A model generated the notes under the pieces. It was not told the origin of the DNA. It ran no database searches and saw only the letters and a program-made list of their open reading frames with translations. 64,000 bases of DNA, taken from positions 62,001-126,000 of the forward strand of contig JADKCL010000004.1 of assembly GCA_016718825.1 (NCBI GenBank), read 5' to 3'. The first letter of the stretch is position 1. Each line of letters opens with the position of its first letter. This DNA is from Bacteroidota bacterium (GTDB lineage Bacteria > Bacteroidota > Bacteroidia > J057 > JADKCL01). The translations under genes were made by a program, and so were the position numbers. Positions 33,705 to 42,385 of the stretch are shown piece by piece.

Positions 33705-36134
33705 CTACTTGTTACTTGTGAGCTTCTTCCTTGCCAACAAGGAAACGCCTGCGGTGGTGAATAGCACCACACTCACGGAACTCAGCGGCATCAAGATGGC
33801 TGCCACGAGCGGGGAGAGATGGCCCGAGACTGCAAATGCAATTCCGACCGCATTGTAGGAGAAGGAGACCAAGAAGCTGTATTTCACCAGTTTCAATGCG
33901 CCTTTTGCGACCTCCAGAAAGGCTGGGAGGTTGTGGATCGACTTCGCAGCCAAAATTGCATCGCTTGCAGGTGTGAATGCAGCCAAGTCGTCGGTGATGG
34001 CAATGCCGACATCTGCCTGTTTCAAGGCGCCTGCATCATTCAAACCGTCTCCGACCATGGCCACCTTTTGGCCTTCTGCTTGCATTGACCTGATAAACTC
34101 CAGTTTCGCAGCAGGATCCTGCCTAAACATGAGCGTAGCGCCATCGGGCATGATCCCGCGCATCTGCGCCTCAGCACCGGGATGATCCCCTGAAAGGAGC
34201 CCCAACCGCATCCCAGCACCCAATTCCTTCAAAACTTCCGAGATTCCAGGTCTCAAATCATTCGAAAGTTCAAACCTACCCTTGAGATCTCCGCCAATTT
34301 CAACAAATACACCGCCGTTGCGTTCGTCTGAAATTTGAAGAAAGCTTGCCGATCCCACGCGAATCTCAGTGCCCATTGCTGTGCCGGAGATTCCTTTGCC
34401 CTTTTCCTCTTCAAAATCCTCCACTTCCAACAGCTGATCCTCTGGAAAATGGGCATACAATCTTCGACTGAGCGGATGTATCGATCCTGCCAAAACAGAA
34501 CGCACCATGTTCTGCTCGACGGTCGTCAAGGTTTTCCCGGTATAACTTACGACAGCTTCCCCGACGGAGGTCAATGTTCCTGTTTTGTCAAAAATCATCG
34601 CCTCGGCCTCTGCAAGCGATTCTACAACTGCCGGCCCTTTCAAATAAAAACCCCTTCGACCAAAAACACGCAAGACGTGTCCCAATGTAAAAGGTGTTGA
34701 CAAGGCCAAGGCGCATGGACAGGCAACAATCAGCACGGAGCTGACCACGGTCCAAATCATGCTGCTGTCGACGATGGCCCAGAAAATAGCTGCCACGGCC
34801 GCGATCACCAACACTACCGGGGTAAATCGTTGTCCAATCCGGTCACTTTGCTGCGTGATCTCGGCCGTCCGCTTTTTCCGGAATGCCTCGTGGTTCCAGA
34901 GTTTGGTGAGGTAACCTTGAGACACTTCCCGTTCGAGCACCAGTTTAATCGGCCCTGCCGTCTGTCTTCCTCCCGCGTAGATGCGCTCACCTGATCGCAC
35001 GGGCACAGGTTCACTTTCGCCCGTGACGAAACTATAGTCGATTTCGCCCTCTCCGTGCAGCAAAAAGCCATCCGCAGGAATCAATTCGCCATTACGAATC
35101 GTGATTTGGTCGCCCTGCTTCAATTCAGAAACGGGAACCATCACGTCCTTGGTACCCATCAACTTATTTACCGAAATGGGAAAATAGCTGCGGTAATCGC
35201 GCTCGAAGCTGAGCATATGGTAGGTCTGCCGTTGATAAGCCTTCCCTATCAGCAGGAAAAAAAGCAATCCGGCGAGTGAGTCAAAGTATCCTGACCCAGT
35301 GTTCAGGATTACATCGAGCGAGGATCGAACGAAAAGCATGACAATCCCGATGGCTATCGGGACGTCCATGTTGATCATGCGGTGCTTGAGGCCCGACCAT
35401 GCTGATTTGAAATAACTTCTTGCACTGAATGTCACCACCGGAATGGACAAACCCATGCTGAGCCATCGAAACAAATTGCTCAAGGTTGGATCGTCCAGGC
35501 TCAGGTATTCGGGAAAACTCAAAAGCATGATATTGCCAAAACAAAATCCTGCGACGCCCAACTCATACCAAAGCACCCTTCCACTGCGATCCTTCTTTCC
35601 TGATTTCCCTTCTTCTGCATCTGCCAGAGAAAGTGCAGGAGGATACCCCAATGCATCCAACAATGTGGCCACCTTTTCAAGTGTCACCTGATTGGGATCG
35701 TAGCTGAGGGAAACCTCTCTCCTGGGAAAATCGACTTCGGAGCGCAAAATTCCGGGTTGAATCTTGTACAACTGTTCCAGCAGCCAAATGCAGGCTGCAC
35801 AGTGCATTGTGGGTAATTTGAGGGTCGCTTTCGCAACCTTCGCGTCTTGATACTCCAGCAATTTTGAAGCTTGAACAGGATCTGCGAGCCAGGCATATTT
35901 ACCTTCATTTCCCTCCGGGCGTTGGCCAGGATGACTTTGAAGCTGATAATAGTCGGCCAAATGATGGCTGCTCAGGAGGCCATACACCGTATAGCACCCT
36001 GAGCAACAAAATGATTTTTCGCCATCATTGATTGGACTTCTACCTACATCAGCACCACAGTGGAAACAATTTTCCATTTTGGGCGCTGAAGGGCTCGCGC
36101 TGCTTTTTTCCGCTTTGATTTGGGCAATACTCAT
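33705..36134 (-). CDS. ccoI: Copper-transporting P1B-type ATPase of the cbb3 locus (CcoI/FixI)
   Basis: 809 residues. The N-terminal metal-binding zone has FHCGADVG, then FCCSGCYTVYGLL, then an HMA domain (LPTMHCAACIWLLEQLYKI), the layout specific to FixI/CcoI. ATPase motifs follow: TGES (VTGESEPVPVR), the membrane CPC (VACPCALALSTPF), the phosphorylation site FDKTGTLTSVGE and the hinge VGDGLNDAGAL. It exports Cu to the periplasm so that the CuB site of cbb3 oxidase can be filled. First gene of the oxidase block; 67 bp separate it from the upstream stress-protein gene, so both may be co-transcribed. Confidence 0.93.
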   Translation of the reverse strand: MSIAQIKAEKSSASPSAPKMENCFHCGADVGRSPINDGEKSFCCSGCYTVYGLLSSHHLADYYQLQSHPGQRPEGNEGKYAWLADPVQASKLLEYQDAKVAKATLKLPTMHCAACIWLLEQLYKIQPGILRSEVDFPRREVSLSYDPNQVTLEKVATLLDALGYPPALSLADAEEGKSGKKDRSGRVLWYELGVAGFCFGNIMLLSFPEYLSLDDPTLSNLFRWLSMGLSIPVVTFSARSYFKSAWSGLKHRMINMDVPIAIGIVMLFVRSSLDVILNTGSGYFDSLAGLLFFLLIGKAYQRQTYHMLSFERDYRSYFPISVNKLMGTKDVMVPVSELKQGDQITIRNGELIPADGFLLHGEGEIDYSFVTGESEPVPVRSGERIYAGGRQTAGPIKLVLEREVSQGYLTKLWNHEAFRKKRTAEITQQSDRIGQRFTPVVLVIAAVAAIFWAIVDSSMIWTVVSSVLIVACPCALALSTPFTLGHVLRVFGRRGFYLKGPAVVESLAEAEAMIFDKTGTLTSVGEAVVSYTGKTLTTVEQNMVRSVLAGSIHPLSRRLYAHFPEDQLLEVEDFEEEKGKGISGTAMGTEIRVGSASFLQISDERNGGVFVEIGGDLKGRFELSNDLRPGISEVLKELGAGMRLGLLSGDHPGAEAQMRGIMPDGATLMFRQDPAAKLEFIRSMQAEGQKVAMVGDGLNDAGALKQADVGIAITDDLAAFTPASDAILAAKSIHNLPAFLEVAKGALKLVKYSFLVSFSYNAVGIAFAVSGHLSPLVAAILMPLSSVSVVLFTTAGVSLLARKKLTSNK

Positions 36135-36201
36135 GCCTGTGCCACATTGCGTGGACGATTGTAAACAAACCTTGGACTTGACAAAAGGCCTTCCCCCCTA
36201 C

Positions 36202-37080
36202 TCAGAAGGGAGCATTCGCATGATAGAAGTAAGACGCCTTGGACTCACGCTCGGGGTGCAAACTCAAAACAGGAACTGGACTGTACTGCAGCACTTCTTC
36301 GGTGATGCTTCCCAAAATCCAACCCGAAATGCCTTGACGACCATGGGTTTCCATCCAAATCATGTCATGATTGCCTTCCTTGGCATAAGCGAGGATGGCA
36401 TCGCTGATGATCCCGCCGACGCGCACTGCCGATTGGACATTCTTGATTCCTTGTTCGTGCAAGGCAGCCGTTTGTTTGTTGAGATAAGCTTTGAGGCCCT
36501 CAACATCCTTCTCGGAGGCCGCAATCGTCACGAGCTCGACGACAGGGTTGTAGGCATCATGGTACACCTGCAACAGGTGGCGCAATTCCTTGATACCAAA
36601 TTCTGGATCGACAGCGATCAGCAGTTTGCCAAATGAATCGTCCGCAGGTTGGCGCGTCACGGTCACGACAGGAATCCGTGCGCTACGCACAACCTTGTTT
36701 ACATTGGAACCGATCATGCCGGTTTCGATGGCATGGCTACCCCATGTACCCATCACAATCATTTCAGCATCAATCTCTTCGCTAGCACGAAGGATTTCCT
36801 TGTAAGGCTTGCCTTCCATCACCATTCGTGAAACAGGAACGGCATCGGTATGATGTTGCGCGACCAACTTGTCGAGCATTTTCATGCTGTAAGTCCGCTT
36901 TTTTTCAGCCAAATCACCATCTGCAAAAAACTCGGCGATGGGTGCTATCGCTTCGATGACATGCAACAAAACCATCTCTGCCTTGTGCATCTTGGCGAAT
37001 TTCAATGCCACCTCAATGGCTGCTTCGCTGCTAGGAGTGAAATCCACCGAAACCAGTATCTTTTTTTGTCTCTTTTCCAT
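36202..37080 (-). CDS. Tandem universal stress protein (UspA type)
   Basis: 292 residues from the ATG at 37080; a frame open to 37191 gives an implausible N-terminus. Two USP domains occur in tandem. The first starts KKILVSVDFTPSSEAAIEVA and includes MVMGTWGSHAIETGMIGS, which is the ATP-binding G2xG9xGS pattern. The second ends WMETHGRQGISGWILGSITE, with the same pattern, then PVPVLSLHPE. Tandem USPs respond to energy or oxygen limitation in many bacteria. Its position directly upstream of ccoI supports co-regulation with high-affinity respiration (inference). A palindrome 66 bp upstream may be the control site. Confidence 0.9.
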   Translation of the reverse strand: MEKRQKKILVSVDFTPSSEAAIEVALKFAKMHKAEMVLLHVIEAIAPIAEFFADGDLAEKKRTYSMKMLDKLVAQHHTDAVPVSRMVMEGKPYKEILRASEEIDAEMIVMGTWGSHAIETGMIGSNVNKVVRSARIPVVTVTRQPADDSFGKLLIAVDPEFGIKELRHLLQVYHDAYNPVVELVTIAASEKDVEGLKAYLNKQTAALHEQGIKNVQSAVRVGGIISDAILAYAKEGNHDMIWMETHGRQGISGWILGSITEEVLQYSPVPVLSLHPERESKASYFYHANAPF

Positions 37081-37145
37081 TGTGCTTTGATATAAACCGA
37101 TGTACAACATTCGCAATTGATTTCCGCGGCATGAGTGACTTCTGC

Positions 37146-37171
37146 CATGATAAATACTGACTTTTATCATG
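37146..37171. promoter_or_regulatory. Perfect inverted repeat upstream of the usp/cbb3 block
   Basis: CATGATAAA (37146-37154), 8-base spacer, TTTATCATG (37163-37171). The arms are fully complementary. It ends 66 bp upstream of the usp start. The core TGATAAA-N8-TTTATCA resembles a dimeric regulator site; the half-site TGAT/ATCA recalls Crp/Fnr operators, although the spacing is wider than the classical TTGAT-N4-ATCAA. Confidence 0.45.
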
Positions 37172-37462
37172 CTATCGGTGGCGGGCGCCACAAAAGTGCT
37201 CTAGAACGGCAAAATCAACTGATCTACATTCTGAACCTGTAAGCCCAATGTACAAATTTTTCAGACTTGATTTTGAAAACGCTCCCTGGGAAATTGAATG
37301 TTCCAAACACCCCTCTGAAAACGGTGAAGCAGCAAATCTTTCGTTGAGAATATGCCTCGCTGTGCTGTTTCATCAACAAGATAAAAATGCAGGGTGTCTC
37401 AAGGGACATCAATCCATGAAAGAAGGTAAACACTGAAGTAGAGGCAATTTGTCAGGAATGGA
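37172..37462. other. Spacer between usp regulatory region and gldD
   Basis: About 290 bp (382 bp from the usp start to the gldD stop) without a convincing gene. A 62-codon plus-strand frame at 37248-37436 (start MYKFFRLDFENAPWE) has plausible amino-acid composition, but no homology I recognise and no promoter. I treat it as unproven. Confidence 0.4.
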
Positions 37463-38065
37463 CTATTTCCAAACGATGGATTCAGCCATATGCTTCAAAT
37501 CCTCCTTCATGAAATCGATGACTGGTGCGAGCGAATCGTTGCGCACCGCAGTATCAAAATAGAACGACGCCATGACAAGGTGCACGGAGTCGCTGTAAAA
37601 CACTTGTGCCGGAACGCCGACGGTTCCAAACAATTCGTACATCACCCCGCTGCCGTTCTTTCCTTGCAAAGGGTTTTCCTTGATCTGTTGCACCTTTTGT
37701 ATGTGCTTGAATACGAGCTTGCGGTATTCTTCAAAATGGTCCACGACCGTCTTTCCTGATCCCGGAACGTAGCGATAGGTTACGTGCCAGCGACATTCGA
37801 AGTCCTTGAAATACAGGTCCATCCAGCAACTGTCGGCCTTCTGCCGCTCGATTTGGCCGATTTGGGGGTATTCAAAAGTGAATGGACAGACTTGGTTTTC
37901 AAATTTCTGGTAGGAATGTTCCGGCAAATCGATGCGCGGCCAGCCTTTGGGTCGTGGAAACGGGTCATTGGCTTGGCTACATGCTCCCAAAATCAATACC
38001 ATGATTGCCGTAGCAAAGCCGATTCCCATCCAGACACGGATGCGCTTGATTCCCAAATTGCTCAT
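37463..38065 (-). CDS. gldD: Gliding motility lipoprotein GldD
   Basis: 200 residues with a lipoprotein signal (VWMGIGFATAIMVLILGACS, lipobox Cys about residue 29). The mature protein begins with the GldD hallmark PRPKGWPRIDLPEHSYQKFE, followed by CPFTFEYPQ and CWMDLYFKDFECRWHVTYR, and has normal family length. GldD is one of the lipoproteins essential for gliding in Flavobacterium and is conserved in T9SS-bearing Bacteroidota; its molecular task is unknown. Its start overlaps the gldE stop by 4 bp, so the two are translationally coupled. Its presence fits the SprB-type adhesin and T9SS cargo seen elsewhere in the window. Confidence 0.92.
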   Translation of the reverse strand: MSNLGIKRIRVWMGIGFATAIMVLILGACSQANDPFPRPKGWPRIDLPEHSYQKFENQVCPFTFEYPQIGQIERQKADSCWMDLYFKDFECRWHVTYRYVPGSGKTVVDHFEEYRKLVFKHIQKVQQIKENPLQGKNGSGVMYELFGTVGVPAQVFYSDSVHLVMASFYFDTAVRNDSLAPVIDFMKEDLKHMAESIVWK

Positions 38066-39423
38066 TCTACTTCGTTTTCAATATCATCACCATCAGAAAG
38101 CGGGACCAGAACCAGACGGAGACGCTTGATGCGGTTTTGCTCCACGGACTCAACGGTAAAATGGAACTGCGCATGCTCAATTTCGTCTCCCTGATCCGGA
38201 ATCTTACGGTGAAGTTCCAAGATCAAGCCTGCGAGCGTATCCGCTGTTCCCCTGACATCGTCTAGCACGTTTTCAGGAAGCTCCAACGTTGCGATCAAAT
38301 CATCCAGCGGGATCTTCCCATCCAGAATGTATTCCGTTTCACTCACCTTGGACAAAACCACCTCTACATCATCAAATTCGTCGGCAATGTCTCCGAAGAT
38401 CTCCTCTACTATATCCTCCAAGGTAACAAGTCCAGAAGTCCCTCCAAATTCATCGACGACAATCGCGATATGCAATCGCCTGGTTTTGAAGTCATCGAGC
38501 AATGAATCGATCTTTTTGGTCTCCGGGATAAAATAGGCAGGCCTTATCAAAGTTTTCCAGTCAACCGTTGGGCGATCTTCTTTGAGCAGCGGAATCAAAT
38601 CCTTGACATACAGCGTCCCCGTAACGTTGTCAAGATTCCCTTCAAACACCGGCATTCGCGAATACCCTTGCAGATTGACGAGTTCCAAGAGCTCCTCCAA
38701 ACTGCTCGTCTCCTCGATGGCGACCATGTCGACCCTGGAACGCATGATTGATTTCACCATCGTATTCCCGAAATCGACGATTCCTTTCAGAATCTCCTTT
38801 TCTTCATCGGGAGATTCCTCCTCACTTGTGAGATCGATGGCATGTTTGATATCCTCAAAAGATGCCGCTCCGCCATGCGTTTTGATCCTGCGTTCCCAAA
38901 AATTGGTCGTGGAAACAAGCAAGGTGGCAACAGGACTCAGGATAAAGCGGAAGAAGGCAATCGGGTACGCCAACAGATTCACCAATTGTACCCGACGTTG
39001 GCTTGCATAGATTTTTGGGGTGATTTCGCCAAAAAGCAGGATCATGAACGAAATGAAAACCACATCCAGCGGATAGACCACCCACGGCAACCAAGGCTTG
39101 TCTGCCCATGCCGTATGGTCAAACAGGTCTTGAATTTCCATCACCGCCACGAAAATGAATCCGACATTGACCAGGTTGCCAAAAACCAAGATCGTTGCGA
39201 GCAACCGTCGCGGCTTTTGCAACAAGCGCCAAACCAATCCATTGGCTTCTTTATAGTCGCCGAGTTCATTTTGCGGAAGGGAGAAAAAAGCAACTTCAGC
39301 CATCGCGGCCAAACCAGAAAGCACCATGAGGAGCAACATCAGCACCAGCATCGGCCACTCATTGCTGAAATAGAGCGATAAGTTGGAAACGACAGGGACT
39401 GTACTATTGGGGTCAGTATCCAC
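38062..39423 (-). CDS. gldE: GldE, CNNM/CorC-type membrane protein of the gliding locus
   Basis: 453 residues. N-terminal DUF21/CNNM membrane domain (about 25-200; LVLMLLLMVLSGLAAMAEVA, IFVAVMEIQDLFDH), paired CBS domains (about 225-350; MRSRVDMVAIEETSSLEELL, VVDEFGGTSGLVTLEDIVEE) and a C-terminal CorC/HlyC domain. The adjacency to gldD, with a 4-bp overlap, and mutY just upstream match the Flavobacterium order mutY-ssb-gldE-gldD, which is why I call it GldE rather than a generic hemolysin-type protein. No ssb gene is present between mutY and gldE here. GldE is thought to support GldD function. Confidence 0.88.
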   Translation of the reverse strand: MDTDPNSTVPVVSNLSLYFSNEWPMLVLMLLLMVLSGLAAMAEVAFFSLPQNELGDYKEANGLVWRLLQKPRRLLATILVFGNLVNVGFIFVAVMEIQDLFDHTAWADKPWLPWVVYPLDVVFISFMILLFGEITPKIYASQRRVQLVNLLAYPIAFFRFILSPVATLLVSTTNFWERRIKTHGGAASFEDIKHAIDLTSEEESPDEEKEILKGIVDFGNTMVKSIMRSRVDMVAIEETSSLEELLELVNLQGYSRMPVFEGNLDNVTGTLYVKDLIPLLKEDRPTVDWKTLIRPAYFIPETKKIDSLLDDFKTRRLHIAIVVDEFGGTSGLVTLEDIVEEIFGDIADEFDDVEVVLSKVSETEYILDGKIPLDDLIATLELPENVLDDVRGTADTLAGLILELHRKIPDQGDEIEHAQFHFTVESVEQNRIKRLRLVLVPLSDGDDIENEVE

Positions 39424-39617
39424 GTTGGCACTCGGTTGGTTGGGCGGAATCGTTCATCTTAGGTCACCTTGAAAATGTGCACATATATAAGGTGTCCTTC
39501 TCGCTTGGATTCTCAGCCTCAAAAGGTAGTTGCTGCACACCAAAGGCTGGACTCGCGGGCGACTTCCAACATAAGGTGACCTGAACAAACTGATTTCGAG
39601 CATCTAAATCCAATTGA

Positions 39618-40688
39618 CTATCCTTTGGGAAAATAAACATTCCGGCTCAAATATCGCTCGAAAATTTTTAATACTGCCCTTGAAAAGGCATAATCCCCGA
39701 TCTCTGCCAATGGGATCTCCCTTAGCCCTCCTTCGGTTGACGCATCAAACACGTCAGGAAGCGCATCTCCGGCAAAAACGGTAATCATCATATCGAGGTG
39801 CGTAAAAACATGCTTGAAGGTGCCCAACGTATGGTACCCTTCGGATTGAGCCTTCCCTGCATCGGCCTCGGCAACCTCTAGATTTGGAATCTCCCAGAGG
39901 TTGGGCCATAGACCATGGGGCGGCCTTCGTTGCACAAAAAGGCACCCGCGGTCGACGCCGACCAAATAAAAATGTTGCCAAACGGTCTTGCGTTGGAGCT
40001 TTTTGGACTTTACCGGCAGTTCTGAAACGATTCCGCGGGCCTTGGCCTCGCAGTGCAATGACAGCGGACAAAGATCACATGCTGGATTTCGGGGTGTGCA
40101 AACCGTCGCGCCAAGATCCATCATGCCCTGATTGAATTTCCCGGGCAACTGCGGATCTGCCTGTTGCAGGGTGGCCTCTTCGATCCAAGCATCCAAACGG
40201 GCTTGAAACGCATTTCGCGTTGCAGGGAGGTCAATCGGAGAATAGTCAGCAAGATACCTGCTCAAAACCCTGAAAACATTTCCGTCCAATACGCCCGTGA
40301 CATTGTCAAAGGCAAGTGAACCGATGGCTCGAGCGGTGTAGGGTCCGATTCCTTTCAATTTGAGCAAGTCCCGAAAATCACCCGGGAAAACGCCTGCATG
40401 GTCGTTTACAATGATTTTGGCCGTATGGTGCAAGTTCCTTGCACGCGAATAGTAGCCGAGCCCCTCCCAATACTTCATCAAAGTATCGGTATCGGCGGCA
40501 GCAAGATCCTCGACGGTTGGAAACCGCTCGACAAACCTCAAATAATAACCAAGCCCTTGATCGACGCGGGTTTGTTGGAGGATCACCTCGCTCAGCCATA
40601 TTTTATAAGGATCTCGGGTACGCCTCCAGGGCAAATCTCGGGCCTCACGCGCATACCATTGTAGTAGGGAAATCGAAGGATTTAGCAT
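39618..40688 (-). CDS. mutY: A/G-specific adenine glycosylase MutY
   Basis: 356 residues from the ATG at 40688; the open frame extends to 40802, but the extra residues are not typical. Helix-hairpin-helix (LLKLKGIGPYTARAIGSLAF), catalytic region with VILQQTRVDQG (catalytic Glu) and VLDGNVFRVLSRY (Asp), then the 4Fe-4S ligands in CTPRNPACDLCPLSLHC. The C-terminal MutT-like NUDIX domain (about 225-350) recognises 8-oxoguanine. It removes adenine mispaired with oxidised guanine. It is transcribed from a shared region with the divergent HU-like gene, with gldE downstream. Confidence 0.93.
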   Translation of the reverse strand: MLNPSISLLQWYAREARDLPWRRTRDPYKIWLSEVILQQTRVDQGLGYYLRFVERFPTVEDLAAADTDTLMKYWEGLGYYSRARNLHHTAKIIVNDHAGVFPGDFRDLLKLKGIGPYTARAIGSLAFDNVTGVLDGNVFRVLSRYLADYSPIDLPATRNAFQARLDAWIEEATLQQADPQLPGKFNQGMMDLGATVCTPRNPACDLCPLSLHCEAKARGIVSELPVKSKKLQRKTVWQHFYLVGVDRGCLFVQRRPPHGLWPNLWEIPNLEVAEADAGKAQSEGYHTLGTFKHVFTHLDMMITVFAGDALPDVFDASTEGGLREIPLAEIGDYAFSRAVLKIFERYLSRNVYFPKG

Positions 40689-40881
40689 CAGGCCACGAAG
40701 TTCTAGAAATTCTGCCGATCGTCGTGCTCCAATTGCGTGAACATGACTTAATTTCAATCCGGGAGGTGGAGGAGAGGCGAGAATCGGTCCTGAATTCAAC
40801 AAAATCTCAAATTATCTTTGAGAAAGGCTGAAATCAGGGTCTTAAATCGAAAAAAATATTTTCTACTTTCTCCAAAACCAC

Positions 40882-40889
40882 TAACTTTG
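40882..40889 (+). promoter_or_regulatory. -7 element of the HU-like gene
   Basis: TAACTTTG, a full match to TAnnTTTG, about 97 bases upstream of the GTG at 40986. No exact TTG at the usual distance (TTC at 40861 lies 18 bases upstream). A short stem AGCC-taaa-GGCT follows in the leader near 40912. Confidence 0.45.
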
Positions 40890-40985
40890 CAGTCCAATCT
40901 TTTTCCCATAGCCTAAAGGCTGTAAACGAGGGACTTAGATGGAGTAATTGGTAATGTTGGTTCAAAAATTTAAATTGTAGAGACA

Positions 40986-41288
40986 GTGACGAAAGCCGAA
41001 GTTATCACAGAGATCGCCAATAAGACAGGTGTTGACAAAGGAGACGTGTCCACCACTATTGAAGCATTCTTCAAGGTCGTAAAGGGTTCGCTTGCCGAAA
41101 ACGAAAACGTCTATTTCAGGAACTTTGGTTCGTTTGTGGTGAAGAGACGCGCACAAAAAGTCGCACGTATCATCTCCAAAAACAAGTCCATGGTGATTCC
41201 GGAGCACAACATTCCGGCATTTAAGCCTGCGAAGACTTTTGTTTCCAAAGTGAAGGATTCCAGCGCCAAGAAAGCTGTTAAAGCCTAA
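40986..41288 (+). CDS. HU/IHF-family DNA-binding protein
   Basis: 100 residues from a GTG start. The N-terminal helices (TKAEVITEIANKTGVDKGDV) and the beta-arm region (NVYFRNFGSFVVKRRAQKVA, then PEHNIPAFKPAKTF) are those of the HU/IHF bacterial histone-like family, with the proline-containing arm tip PEHNIPAF. A lysine-rich tail follows. It binds and bends DNA as a dimer. It is first in a plus-strand series with a TPR protein, a tiny basic peptide and RNase G, an order I recall as common in Bacteroidota. Confidence 0.93.
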   Translation: MTKAEVITEIANKTGVDKGDVSTTIEAFFKVVKGSLAENENVYFRNFGSFVVKRRAQKVARIISKNKSMVIPEHNIPAFKPAKTFVSKVKDSSAKKAVKA

Positions 41289-41303
41289 GGGGCGATGTCT
41301 TGA

Positions 41304-42200
41304 ATGGTTAATACCAGCAAATCAATCAATAGATTCACTTGGCAACATGGTGCAGTGCTATTGATGGGTTTGCTGGTTTTCGTTCTTTTGCTTGTTGCGG
41401 ACAAGACCAATCTAGACGACGAGACAGGCTCTGCCTTGGGCGGTCGTGCTGGAGATGGAGGGAAAACCGAAGTTGCTGACGGAAGTGGCAAAGTTGATGT
41501 GAAGGGTGATTTGTTGGCAATATTGCCCGCAGATGACAGCCCCAACGAAATTGCCCAACTCCGGACCGCACTTCAGGATGAGCAGGTCGCAGCCGAACGC
41601 GAGAAAATCTACCAGCAAATCGTTGAAGGTTATCGCGAAGGCGGCCGTACCGATCTCGCTGCTGTATACGCGTCGGCACTGGCTCAAGAGGCCCCGACGA
41701 CGCGAAACTTCATCGTAGCGGGTGCTCTTTTTCGCAATGCCACTTCGTTGGAGTTTGCCCAAGCAGACAGCAATGTCTTCAGAAGGCTCTCGGATGAAGC
41801 CATCCAACACGATGAATCGGCTTTGGAACTCTCGCCGGAAGACGAGGATGCCAAGCTCGAACTCGGACTTGCGATGGTGGAATCACGAATTCCAGCCAAC
41901 AGCATGAATGGCATTTTCAAAATCAGGGAGGTAGCCGAAAAGAATCCGAAGAATACAGAAGCACTGTACCATCTCGGGAAGTTTTCACTCGATACCAACC
42001 AGGATGAAAAAGCTGCGCAACGCTTCAAGCAGATTTTGGAGGTCAATCCTGAAGATGTGCGTGCCAAGTACTATCTTGGCGTCACGGAGCAGCGACTAGG
42101 CCATTCCGCAGAATTCAATCGACTCATGTCAGAAGTCGCCATCCAGACCCAAGATCAAAATCTTGCGGCCTTGGCCAAGGAGGCTTTGAATAAACACTAA
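41304..42200 (+). CDS. Membrane-anchored TPR protein
   Basis: 298 residues. N-terminal single transmembrane helix (GAVLLMGLLVFVLLLVA), a Gly/Asp-rich linker, then helical TPR-type repeats from about residue 85 (LRTALQDEQVAAEREKIYQQ; AEKNPKNTEALYHLGKFSL; LEVNPEDVRAKYYLGVTEQ). TPRs act as protein-binding scaffolds, here on the periplasmic side, assuming the short basic N-terminus stays inside. It begins 15 bp after the HU-like gene. Partner unknown. Similar proteins occupy the same site beside RNase G in other Bacteroidota, from general memory. Confidence 0.85.
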   Translation: MVNTSKSINRFTWQHGAVLLMGLLVFVLLLVADKTNLDDETGSALGGRAGDGGKTEVADGSGKVDVKGDLLAILPADDSPNEIAQLRTALQDEQVAAEREKIYQQIVEGYREGGRTDLAAVYASALAQEAPTTRNFIVAGALFRNATSLEFAQADSNVFRRLSDEAIQHDESALELSPEDEDAKLELGLAMVESRIPANSMNGIFKIREVAEKNPKNTEALYHLGKFSLDTNQDEKAAQRFKQILEVNPEDVRAKYYLGVTEQRLGHSAEFNRLMSEVAIQTQDQNLAALAKEALNKH

Positions 42201-42213
42201 AATACTTCAGAAG

Positions 42214-42307
42214 ATGCCAAGCGGTAAAAAACGTAAAAGACATAAAATTGCAACGCACAAGCGTAAAAAAGCGCCTCCGCAAGAACCGTCACAAGAAGAA
42301 GAAGTAA
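42214..42307 (+). CDS. Tiny basic ribosomal-type protein (bL38-like), one-base frameshift
   Basis: Read straight from the ATG at 42214, the gene gives 34 residues, with the second half out of character (KKAPPQEPSQEEEVSGL, stop at 42318). If one A of the six-A run at 42264-42269 is removed, the frame instead reads KKRLRKNRHKKKK and stops at TAA 42305-42307. This gives a 30-residue, extremely basic peptide starting MPSGKKRKRHKIATHKRKK. That is the form I recall for this small conserved Bacteroidota protein, which I believe corresponds to ribosomal protein bL38 described in the Flavobacterium johnsoniae ribosome; the equation with bL38 is from memory. The extra A is a homopolymer sequencing error or, less likely, a real or programmed shift. 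Confidence 0.7.
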
Positions 42308-42385
42308 GCGGTCTGTAATGCATTCCAATCGCGCCTTCGCGATCTTGCTTTCTCGTTCGATTGTAACACATGTAATATGTAACTC

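Noticed and set aside
37248..37436. 62-codon plus-strand frame between usp and gldD
   Set aside because: Plausible composition but no promoter, no homology recognised and overlap with another chance frame on the minus strand.
41285..41545. Minus-strand frame opposite the TPR gene
   Set aside because: Shadow of the coding strand.
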